Assembly: GCA_030706285.1 (NCBI GenBank)
Contig: JAUZOU010000231.1
Location: forward strand, 1 to 5,210
Reading direction: 5' to 3'
Source of the DNA: Bacteroidota bacterium
Lineage (GTDB): Bacteria > Bacteroidota > Bacteroidia > Bacteroidales > UBA1402
Length of the DNA stretch: 5,210 nucleotides
This document shows positions 1-5,210 of the stretch, one piece after another. The notes under the pieces are model-generated. The model saw nothing but the letters and a program-made list of their open reading frames with translations. It had not been told where the DNA came from and made no database searches. Each line of letters begins with the position of its first letter. Position 1 is the stretch's first letter. The position numbers were made by a program, and so were the translations under genes.

Positions 1-31
1 ACCAAAAGTAGTTCGTTTCTGATTGATTTGC

Positions 32-39
32 TACATTTG
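32..39 (+). promoter_or_regulatory. Bacteroidetes-type -7 promoter element upstream of the DUF3822-like gene
   Basis: The octamer TACATTTG matches the Bacteroidetes sigma-ABfr -7 consensus TAnnTTTG at every defined position and lies 20 bases upstream of the first start codon. Transcription would begin around position 45-47, giving a very short leader of about 14 bases. I see no good -33 TTTG at the expected spacing; the nearest candidate, TTCG at 12-15, is only 16 bases away. The identical octamer occurs upstream of aroB. It probably drives both the DUF3822-like gene and rsmD. Confidence 0.55.
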
Positions 40-59
40 TGTTTCAATTTCTGTAAACA

Positions 60-815
60 ATGGGAGAAACAGCCAATAACAATCACAAACCAATCAGGCA
101 GTTGTCCATTCTGTCAACTTCCGATGGATTTGTTTTCTATCATGCTGACGCCCCTGCATCACCGGTCTGTCAGTTGACACTGGAAGTGCCGGCCGATTTT
201 CCGGATCAGTTCGTAGATATTGTCACAAAAAACGGCTGGGCAGGAATACAGGCACTCAGTGTGGTGGTTTCCGATCACAGTGACCGTTTCACGATCCTCC
301 CGGCAGACATCACCGATCCAGCTGAGCAACGGACGTTCTTTAATAGTTTGTTTCTGCCCGATCAACCTGGCGAACTGATTGTGCAGCCATTGAGTGACGG
401 GAAACAACTTTTCTGCTGTGAAATACCTTCCATTCGACTGAATTGTTACAAACAGCTATTTCCGAACCTTCAGGTTTACAGCCAGGCATTTCAGCTCGCC
501 GAATGGGCATTTAAAGAAGCGGGCAACCATCAACAGACCACATTTGTCGCATGCAAGTCCGGACGGGTACTAGAATTGTTTGTAGCCAATACGTCCGGCA
601 TTCTTTTTTCAAACCGCTTTCTGGTCAAATCTATTTCAGAAGCAACTTATTTCAGCCTTCGCTGCTTCGAGCAACTGAACCTTGATCCGCTGACGGCGCG
701 TACTGTCGTGACCGGAGGCAAGGAGCTGGCTGAAGCACTTAACCAATACATCAAGCTCGTTGAACAAGCCGGATTTACCGGAATTCCTGAACAACCGCTT
801 CAACTCATCAGCTAA
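60..815 (+). CDS. DUF3822-like protein of unknown function, upstream partner of rsmD
   Basis: This is a 251-residue soluble protein with no signal peptide or membrane segment. I assign it to the uncharacterised Bacteroidetes family DUF3822 from its length, its position immediately upstream of rsmD and its overall pattern. That pattern is a strand-rich N-terminus (LSILSTSDGFVFYHAD, residues 15-30), a central strand pair around 161-187 (VACKSGRVLELFVANTSG, then ILFSNRF), and a C-terminal helix after a GGKEL turn (219-235). The only methionine is residue 1, so the start is secure even though no Shine-Dalgarno sequence is present, as is usual in this phylum. The stop lies 2 bases before the rsmD start, so the two are surely cotranscribed. 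Two segments starting with a strand and a turn recall actin-like (ASKHA) folds, but I see no diagnostic nucleotide-binding motif, so this is speculation. The family has no established function that I can name. Confidence 0.8.
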   Translation: MGETANNNHKPIRQLSILSTSDGFVFYHADAPASPVCQLTLEVPADFPDQFVDIVTKNGWAGIQALSVVVSDHSDRFTILPADITDPAEQRTFFNSLFLPDQPGELIVQPLSDGKQLFCCEIPSIRLNCYKQLFPNLQVYSQAFQLAEWAFKEAGNHQQTTFVACKSGRVLELFVANTSGILFSNRFLVKSISEATYFSLRCFEQLNLDPLTARTVVTGGKELAEALNQYIKLVEQAGFTGIPEQPLQLIS

Positions 816-817
816 TC

Positions 818-1363
818 ATGCGTATCATCAGCGGAACGTTTAGAGGAAGACGGTTTCAATTACCCAAAGGCTTGATGGCCAGACCGACCACCGATTTTGC
901 CAAAGAAGGACTGTTCAACCTGTTGAACAACCGGATTGATTTTGAAGGGTTGCGAGTATTGGACCTGTTTGCCGGAACAGGCAGCATCGGCGTTGAATTT
1001 CTTTCAAGGGGAGCCTCCCAAGTGACTTGCGTCGAACAATATCCGCTTCACGTGAAATTCATCCGTTCCGTCATCCAGAAACTGGAGGCAGGAAACATGA
1101 CCGTGATTCAGGGGGATGTGTTTGATTTCATCAAACATTCATCCGGCACGTTCGACCTGATTTTTACCGATGCCCCCTATGCCGATGAACGGTTAAGCAG
1201 CCTGCCGGACCTGATCTTTCAATCAACCTTGCTTGCTGAAGACGGATGGCTGGTAACGGAACATTCCAAAAAAACAAATTTCAGCAACCACCCCAACTTT
1301 ATTGATCAACGAGCCTACGGAAGCGTCAATTTCAGCTTCTTTCAGAAAAACACCAGCAAATAG
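818..1363 (+). CDS. rsmD: 16S rRNA (guanine(966)-N(2))-methyltransferase RsmD
   Basis: RsmD methylates the N2 of G966 in 16S rRNA of the small ribosomal subunit, using S-adenosylmethionine, in the cytoplasm. The 181 residues match the usual family length. The N-terminus MRIISGTFRGRRF and the following RPTTDFAKEGLFNLL segment (22-36) are family signatures. The SAM-binding motif I is DLFAGTGSIGVEFLSRGA (49-66), and the acidic residue expected to hold the SAM ribose is E73 in CVEQ. Motif IV, which normally reads DPPY, is DAPY here (118-121). The rest of the Rossmann-type fold is complete through the final NFSFFQK strand. The gene starts 2 bases after the upstream DUF3822-like stop, so translational coupling is likely. 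The alanine in motif IV is a conservative change near the catalytic aspartate and does not by itself suggest loss of function. The main alternative, another m2G methyltransferase, is unlikely given the N-terminal signature. Confidence 0.95.
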   Translation: MRIISGTFRGRRFQLPKGLMARPTTDFAKEGLFNLLNNRIDFEGLRVLDLFAGTGSIGVEFLSRGASQVTCVEQYPLHVKFIRSVIQKLEAGNMTVIQGDVFDFIKHSSGTFDLIFTDAPYADERLSSLPDLIFQSTLLAEDGWLVTEHSKKTNFSNHPNFIDQRAYGSVNFSFFQKNTSK

Positions 1364-1381
1364 CCGGTATAAGGGACAACC

Positions 1382-1404
1382 GGCACCGGGCGATTCCGGC
1401 TGCC
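1382..1404. other. GC-rich stem-loop in the convergent intergenic region
   Basis: GGCACCGG (1382-1389) pairs with CCGG-C-TGCC (1396-1404). This gives eight base pairs with one bulged C at 1400 and a 6-base loop. An overlapping alternative is GCCGGT (1363-1368) with ACCGGC (1379-1384), and AGCCGG (1362-1367) can also pair with CCGGCT (1396-1401). None is followed by a T run on the plus strand, so this is not a standard intrinsic terminator for rsmD. It may still stop transcripts or protect the rsmD 3' end. Its position between two convergent genes fits a transcript-end structure, but that role is inferred. Confidence 0.4.
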
Positions 1405-1429
1405 AAAAAAGCAAACCAGCGTAGCACTG
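1405..1429 (-). terminator. Possible intrinsic terminator of cls
   Basis: Read on the minus strand, a small hairpin CAGUG-CUA-CGCUG (1429 to 1417, with one G-U pair) is followed by the T-rich tract GTTTGCTTTTTT (1416 to 1405). It lies about 37 bases past the cls stop. The G-U pair exists only in the minus-strand transcript, which agrees with a terminator for cls rather than rsmD. The stem is short, and six bases separate it from the T6 run, so it would be a weak terminator at best. Confidence 0.4.
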
Positions 1430-1465
1430 AGGTGAACTCATTTGCCACAAACGCCGGCACGTTCT

Positions 1466-2935
1466 TTACATCAGCGGATCAAAAAGCCTGCAAACCGACT
1501 CAGTCCATCTGACTAACCTGGGCCTGTTACTCCATTCTTCCGGATTGATCAGCACGCAATCTTCCTGATCTTTCAAGAACGTTTCCTTCATCTGGATCGC
1601 AAATTTGGCGTCATAAATGAAGGCATTGACTTCAAAATCCAGTTCGAAACTCCGGTAATCCAGGTTGGCTGAACCGACTGTAGACAGAATATCATCGGCC
1701 ACCGCTGTCTTGGCATGCAGAAACCCTTTCCGGTATGAATACACTTTAACACCGGCATCCATCACTTCGGCAAAATGAGAGTTCATCGCCTTCACGGCAA
1801 TCGGCGTATCTGACCTTTCCGGTACCATCAGACGCACGTCCACCCCACTCAGAGCAGCCGTCTGGAGAGCTGTCAACAAACTTTCATTAGGCAGGAAATA
1901 AGGCGTTTGCAGATACACATAGTTCCTGGCTTTGCTCACGATGCTGAAAAGAGCTTGCATGATATTCTCCCAATCTGTATCCGGACCGCTCGTCGCTATT
2001 TGCACCAAACAACTGCCCTTATCCTTAATATCGGGAAAATAAAATTTCGAGGTCAGCAAATCACGACTCACAAAATACCAGTCTATGAGAAAAGCTGTTT
2101 GTAAACCATAAACGCCCTTACCCTCAATACGGACATGACTGTCACGCCAGGAACCGAAGTTGGCTCCCGTTATGTAGCGGTCGGCGATGTTGTGCCCGCC
2201 GGTATAACCGATTTCACCGTCTATGACGACAAGCTTCCGGTGATTCCTGTAATTAAATTTCGGAGACAAATAGGGCAGCAAAACCTTCAGAAAAGGATAA
2301 ACCTGCACACCGGAATCCTTCATTTCCCTGAAATAGGAATTTTTCGTTTTCCAGGATCCAATGTCGTCGTAGATCAAACGGACCTCCACCCCTTCCCGAG
2401 CTTTCCGGATAAGTAGTTGCTGCAACTCATAACCGATCTTGTCACTCTCGATGATGTAAAAATCAAGGTGAATATACTTGCGGGCTTTGCGGATGTCTTC
2501 AAACATTGCATCAAATAATTCCCGGCCAGACGTGTAAAGGTGCAAACTGTTTCCTGAAAAAACCGGATGCAGGTTATTTTTCCGAAGCATGGCAATGATG
2601 CTCACACATGCCGGCGGATAATGCTTGGGATCCAGTTCCTCATACAAATAAGCAGGATTGTTTTCAATTTTGCGGATACTTTTTTTGGATATGATCTTCT
2701 TTTTCCGGTACCGTTGACCGAAAAAGATATACAGTATCAGTCCCACATACGGCAAAAAAATCAAAACCAACACCCATGAAATGGTTTTGACCGGATCAAG
2801 ATTATCCAGCACAACAACCAGAATCACACCAACCAAGGTGATCCAGTAAATGGAATCAAACAACAGTTTGAAAAAATCAGGCCAGGACTCTATCTGTAAG
2901 TGAAACATTGCTTCTGATTCTAACGGACCGGTCAT
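1466..2935 (-). CDS. cls: Cardiolipin synthase, phospholipase D superfamily
   Basis: Bacterial Cls enzymes of this type condense two phosphatidylglycerol molecules into cardiolipin and glycerol at the inner membrane. The 489-residue protein has the standard layout. Two hydrophobic segments (about 30-44 and 53-73) form the PLDc_N membrane anchor, followed by a basic stretch RYRKKK (75-80). Two phospholipase-D domains come next. Catalytic HKD motif 1 is HRKLVVID (H232, K234, D239) with a downstream GGHN. Motif 2 is HAKTAVAD (H407, K409, D414) followed by GSANLDYRSFELDFE. Both triads are intact, so the enzyme should be active. Length is typical (about 480-510). The longest reading starts at 2935. 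An internal methionine (residue 10, start at 2908) would give MFHLQIESW directly before the first membrane segment and is an equally plausible start. The gene is convergent with rsmD and divergent from aroB. Other PLD-family phosphatidyltransferases are possible, but the membrane anchor makes Cls the best call. Confidence 0.95.
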   Translation of the reverse strand: MTGPLESEAMFHLQIESWPDFFKLLFDSIYWITLVGVILVVVLDNLDPVKTISWVLVLIFLPYVGLILYIFFGQRYRKKKIISKKSIRKIENNPAYLYEELDPKHYPPACVSIIAMLRKNNLHPVFSGNSLHLYTSGRELFDAMFEDIRKARKYIHLDFYIIESDKIGYELQQLLIRKAREGVEVRLIYDDIGSWKTKNSYFREMKDSGVQVYPFLKVLLPYLSPKFNYRNHRKLVVIDGEIGYTGGHNIADRYITGANFGSWRDSHVRIEGKGVYGLQTAFLIDWYFVSRDLLTSKFYFPDIKDKGSCLVQIATSGPDTDWENIMQALFSIVSKARNYVYLQTPYFLPNESLLTALQTAALSGVDVRLMVPERSDTPIAVKAMNSHFAEVMDAGVKVYSYRKGFLHAKTAVADDILSTVGSANLDYRSFELDFEVNAFIYDAKFAIQMKETFLKDQEDCVLINPEEWSNRPRLVRWTESVCRLFDPLM

Positions 2936-2979
2936 CCATTTACAGCCTGAATAAACAGACTTATAAACCGGATCTAGTG

Positions 2980-2987
2980 CAAATATG
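2980..2987 (-). promoter_or_regulatory. Weak candidate -7 element for cls
   Basis: On the minus strand this reads CATATTTG, matching five of the six defined positions of TAnnTTTG, and lies about 45 bases upstream of the longest cls start. No TTTG is found at the expected -33 spacing. The surrounding intergenic DNA is very AT-rich, so a chance match is quite possible. It is listed because a divergent promoter must exist somewhere between cls and aroB and this is the best minus-strand match I found. Confidence 0.25.
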
Positions 2988-3019
2988 TAAAAAACTGAGT
3001 GAAAATACTATATTTATGT

Positions 3020-3062
3020 CATAAAAACTCGATTAAATCTAGTTTACCCATGCATAAAAACT
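3020..3062. repeat. Pair of 10-base direct repeats upstream of the aroB promoter
   Basis: CATAAAAACT occurs exactly at 3020-3029 and again at 3053-3062, a spacing of 33 bases, or about three helical turns. A shorter repeat, ATCTAGT, occurs at 2972-2978 and 3037-3043. The DNA is AT-rich, which raises the chance of coincidence. The helical spacing and the position just upstream of the aroB -7 element are what a dimeric or multimeric regulator site would look like. Confidence 0.4.
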
Positions 3063-3076
3063 ATTTTTTATCGAGT
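3027..3076. repeat. Imperfect inverted repeat flanking the aroB promoter region
   Basis: ACTCGATTAAA (3027-3037) and TTTTATCGAGT (3066-3076) are complementary at 10 of 11 positions, separated by 28 bases. The inner 7 bases, ACTCGAT and ATCGAGT, pair perfectly. The right arm ends on the first base of the aroB -7 element. A protein bound there would contact the promoter, so a repressor or activator operator is a reasonable but unproven reading. As an RNA hairpin it would lie upstream of the expected transcript start. Confidence 0.35.
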
Positions 3077-3083
3077 ACATTTG
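3076..3083 (+). promoter_or_regulatory. Bacteroidetes-type -7 promoter element of aroB
   Basis: TACATTTG is an exact match to TAnnTTTG and identical to the element at 32-39. Transcription would start near 3088-3091, giving an aroB leader of roughly 95 bases. I see no TTTG at the -33 position; the upstream sequence there is CCATGCATAAAAA. A perfect -7 without a -33 could mean activator dependence. It should drive aroB and, by read-through, the sensor gene starting at 4248. Confidence 0.6.
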
Positions 3084-3094
3084 CAAAAAACAAA

Positions 3095-3139
3095 CAGGGA
3101 TTCACCCGTTGGCAAACCCTGGAACCTTTTTCCAGTTGC
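3095..3139 (+). promoter_or_regulatory. Structured aroB 5' leader with two mutually exclusive hairpins
   Basis: Hairpin A pairs CAGGG (3095-3099) with CCCTG (3117-3121) around a 17-base loop. Hairpin B pairs CTGGAA (3119-3124) with TTCCAG (3130-3135) around a 5-base loop. B can be extended by GCAA (3112-3115) with TTGC (3136-3139) across a 3-base bulge. The two share bases 3119-3121, so they cannot form together. Hairpin B has no T run after it, so it is not a standard terminator. There is no ATG in the leader, so peptide-based attenuation is unlikely. I do not recognise a known riboswitch class. Regulatory function is inferred from structure and position only. Confidence 0.35.
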
Positions 3140-3182
3140 AAACGAAGTTGAACTTAACCCATAGATATAAAACCGGCTTTAC

Positions 3183-4244
3183 ATGCAATCAACCAACCTG
3201 ATCTTTACTGATAACCTCCGGAATAGCCTTAAGCAGTGGCTTGCAGACTATGCTCCTACCCAGGTTTACGTGCTGTGTGACGAGCATACCAATGCCCTGT
3301 GCCTGCCACTGATCAACAACCTGGACAGCCTGAAATCCGCTCATTTCATGACCATTCCGGCAGGCGATCAACATAAGAACGTGGAAACGTTGTCGGCTGT
3401 CTGGCAGTTTCTAAGTCAAAACGGCGCAACCCGCAAATCGGTGCTCCTCAATGTAGGCGGCGGTATGGTTTCAGATCTGGGTGGCTTTGCCGCTGCTTCC
3501 TTCAAGCGCGGCATCGACGTCATCAATCTGCCGACAACCATTCTGGCTGCTGTCGATGCCTCTGTCGGTGGTAAAACCGGCATCAATTTCAATGGTCTGA
3601 AAAATGAAATCGGAGCCTTTCACCTGCCGAAAGCAGTCCTGTTTTATGCCCCATTCTTCCATTCCCTCGACCGGGACAATATTTTGTCCGGTTTCTCCGA
3701 AATGCTCAAACACGGATTACTGTCGGATGAAGCTTATCTGGGAGAACTGATGTCGCTGGACCTGGAAGAACCGGACAATACGGCTTTTTTGAACGCCATC
3801 AAACGTTCGGTTGAGATCAAAGCAGACATCACCGAAAAAGACCCACAGGAAAAAGGGCTCCGGAAAGCATTGAACCTGGGACATACAGCCGGGCATGCCT
3901 TTGAAGCACTGTCTCACCATCGAAATGAACCGGTTTTGCACGGTTATGCCATAGCCTGGGGGCTGATCTGCGAACTGTATTTAGCCTCCAAACTACTCGG
4001 ATTCCCCAGCCAGACCCTTCATCAGGTCATTCAATTCGTCAAGGACAGGTACGGCATTTTTCAGATTACCTGCCAGGATTATTCCTTCCTCTACGAAGCT
4101 ATGACCCACGATAAAAAAAATGACACCAAGGCCATCAACTTCACCTTATTGTCCAATGTTGGAACTATCTGTCTAAACCAGACAGCCGATAAATCGCTGA
4201 TCGATGAAATGCTCGATTTTTACCGCGACGCCATGGGCATCTAA
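3183..4244 (+). CDS. aroB: 3-dehydroquinate synthase, shikimate pathway
   Basis: AroB converts 3-deoxy-D-arabino-heptulosonate 7-phosphate (DAHP) to 3-dehydroquinate, the second step of the shikimate pathway to aromatic amino acids and folate. It uses NAD and a divalent metal in the cytoplasm. The 353 residues fit the family (about 350-370). The NAD-binding glycine motif is GGGMVSDLGGFAAASFKRG (92-110), followed by PTTILAAVDASVGGKTGIN (117-135). The expected zinc ligands are E173 in SEMLKHG, H234 in NLGHTAGHAFE and H253 in LHGYAIAWG; H238 is the second, catalytic-site histidine. The common HGEAV motif reads HGYAI here, with both the His and Gly kept. The start at 3183 gives a normal N-terminus and no in-frame upstream ATG competes with it. 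No Shine-Dalgarno sequence is visible. It is followed 3 bases later by a sensor gene. A 2-deoxy-scyllo-inosose or similar sugar-phosphate cyclase is unlikely, as the full AroB signature is present. Confidence 0.97.
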   Translation: MQSTNLIFTDNLRNSLKQWLADYAPTQVYVLCDEHTNALCLPLINNLDSLKSAHFMTIPAGDQHKNVETLSAVWQFLSQNGATRKSVLLNVGGGMVSDLGGFAAASFKRGIDVINLPTTILAAVDASVGGKTGINFNGLKNEIGAFHLPKAVLFYAPFFHSLDRDNILSGFSEMLKHGLLSDEAYLGELMSLDLEEPDNTAFLNAIKRSVEIKADITEKDPQEKGLRKALNLGHTAGHAFEALSHHRNEPVLHGYAIAWGLICELYLASKLLGFPSQTLHQVIQFVKDRYGIFQITCQDYSFLYEAMTHDKKNDTKAINFTLLSNVGTICLNQTADKSLIDEMLDFYRDAMGI

Positions 4245-4247
4245 ACT

Positions 4248-5210
4248 ATGAGGAACTGCCTGTTAACTCTGTTCGTCTTGTTTTCCATTGACCTGTTCGG
4301 CCAGGGATTCACACCTATTGTCACTCAATTTACAAAAAAAGACTACAATGCCGCCAACCAGAACTGGTCAGTCGGTCAGGGGAAAGACGGCATCATGTAT
4401 TTCGGCAACAACCAGGGCCTATTGCAGTTTGACGGTTCCAGATGGGAACTCTGCCATATGCCTGAAAACAAGATCGTCCGTTCCCTGTTGGTTGCCGGGA
4501 AGCGCTTGATTTTCGTGGGTTCCTTCGAAGAATTCGGCTATTTCAGCAAAGACGGGAACGGCCGTCTGACCTACACCTCCCTTTCATCAAAGCTAAAGGG
4601 TTACCAGATGCAGAATGACGAAATCTGGAACATTCTGAACATCAACGGAACCATTGTCTTTCAATCGTTTACCTCTTATTTTACTTACCGGAACGGGCGA
4701 GTCAGCGGTTACCGGTGCCCGTACACCTTTTTATTTTTCAGCAACTGGCACAATACCATCTATACACATACCGATCAGAAAGGGTTTTGTTACCTTGACG
4801 CCAGAAGCCATACCTTCCTGCCGGTTAAAAACTGCCCGCTCACCAGCCCGGTCATTGCCGTTCTGCCAGTTGATCCGGGCAAATCGCTGCTGGTCACGAA
4901 GACTGACGGGTTGTACCTGTATGACGACTTCCATTTCACCCGTTTTCAGACAGAAGCCGATGCCGAACTTCAGACGACCGGTGTCAACCGCGCCGTGATC
5001 GCTCCCAACGGGCTTATTATCATAGGTACGATTCTGAACGGTGTAACGGCCATCAACAAACGAGGTCAAAAGGTGTGGACACTCAATACCGCCAACGTCC
5101 TGCCAAACAATACGGTCCTCGGGATGTACTGCGACCGGGACAACAATCTTTGGCTGGCACTTGACAAAGGCATTGCCATGATACAGCTCAATTCGTCCAT
5201 CAGCTATATC
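4248..5210 (+). CDS. Periplasmic beta-propeller sensor protein, N-terminal part (runs off the right edge)
   Basis: The frame from ATG 4248 is open for 321 codons to the window edge, so the gene is partial. Residues 1-18 form a signal peptide (short basic start, then LLTLFVLFSIDLF, likely cleaved before QGF), which sends the rest to the periplasm. The remainder is a series of short strand-rich repeats of Reg_prop type. They include QNWSVGQGKDGIMYFGNNQG (38-57), LLVTKTDGLYLYD (214-226) and TVLGMYCDRDNNLWLALDKG (289-308), the last close to the Reg_prop pattern N-x-V-x(4)-D-x(2)-N-x-LW-x(4)-x-G. Proteins with this start in Bacteroidetes usually go on to further propeller blades, a Y_Y_Y domain, a membrane segment and then either a LuxR-type helix-turn-helix or a histidine kinase. 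Which output is present here cannot be seen. The gene starts 3 bases after the aroB stop, so it is probably cotranscribed. The ligand is unknown. Confidence 0.88.
   Translation, partial: MRNCLLTLFVLFSIDLFGQGFTPIVTQFTKKDYNAANQNWSVGQGKDGIMYFGNNQGLLQFDGSRWELCHMPENKIVRSLLVAGKRLIFVGSFEEFGYFSKDGNGRLTYTSLSSKLKGYQMQNDEIWNILNINGTIVFQSFTSYFTYRNGRVSGYRCPYTFLFFSNWHNTIYTHTDQKGFCYLDARSHTFLPVKNCPLTSPVIAVLPVDPGKSLLVTKTDGLYLYDDFHFTRFQTEADAELQTTGVNRAVIAPNGLIIIGTILNGVTAINKRGQKVWTLNTANVLPNNTVLGMYCDRDNNLWLALDKGIAMIQLNSSISYI

Noticed and set aside
2135..2416. 93-codon open frame on the plus strand inside cls
   Set aside because: It lies wholly antisense to the conserved phospholipase-D coding region and shows no protein-like domain pattern; it is a shadow of cls.
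3119..3135. CTGGAA/TTCCAG hairpin as an intrinsic terminator
   Set aside because: No T run follows it on either strand (the next plus-strand bases are TTGCAAACGAAG), and no gene ends upstream on the plus strand.
3109..3182. Possible leader peptide starting at TTG 3109 and containing Phe-Phe, suggesting attenuation
   Set aside because: It relies on a TTG start, has no stop before aroB, is out of frame with aroB, and lacks the run of aromatic codons and terminator expected of an attenuator.
3471..3713. 80-codon minus-strand open frame inside aroB
   Set aside because: It is antisense to the AroB NAD-binding region, whose strong conservation accounts for the open frame.
4654..4998. 114-codon plus-strand open frame and a 112-codon minus-strand frame (4731-5069)
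   Set aside because: Both overlap the long open frame from 4248, which has a signal peptide and propeller repeats; the short frames have low-complexity, atypical composition.
1..5210. CRISPR array, insertion sequence, tRNA or defence system
   Set aside because: No regularly spaced repeats, transposase motifs, tRNA-like structure or defence domains are visible; the genes are housekeeping and sensing genes with uniform composition.

Overview
The window looks like ordinary chromosomal DNA from a member of the Bacteroidetes, most likely order Bacteroidales. Four signs support this. Two intergenic regions carry an exact match to the Bacteroidetes -7 promoter element TAnnTTTG (both read TACATTTG). 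No gene start has a recognisable Shine-Dalgarno sequence. A DUF3822-type gene sits directly upstream of rsmD. The last gene starts with a periplasmic beta-propeller sensor of the kind typical of Bacteroidetes regulators. Genus cannot be fixed from this sequence.

Layout from left to right. A short promoter region (1-59) leads into a two-gene forward unit: a DUF3822-like protein of unknown function (60-815) and, 2 bases later, the 16S rRNA methyltransferase rsmD (818-1363). A 102-base convergent intergenic region (1364-1465) holds several GC-rich stem-loops and a plausible terminator for the facing gene. That gene is a cardiolipin synthase (cls) on the minus strand (1466-2935). It has two N-terminal membrane segments and two intact HKD phospholipase-D motifs. 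An AT-rich divergent intergenic region (2936-3182) carries the aroB promoter, a direct repeat, an inverted repeat and a structured 5' leader. It is followed by aroB, 3-dehydroquinate synthase (3183-4244). Three bases after aroB, a sixth gene starts at 4248 and stays open to the right edge. Its 321 visible residues are a signal peptide plus Reg_prop-like beta-propeller repeats, the sensor half of a large signalling protein whose output domain lies outside the window.

The genes do not form one pathway. They cover rRNA modification, membrane phospholipid synthesis, aromatic amino acid (shikimate) synthesis and environmental sensing. I see no mobile element, CRISPR array, tRNA, rRNA or broken gene. 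I did not find a clearly new system. The points most worth checking are the aroB leader, the repeats upstream of its promoter, the tight coupling of aroB to a sensor gene, the uncharacterised DUF3822-like protein, and the DAPY form of the RsmD catalytic motif.
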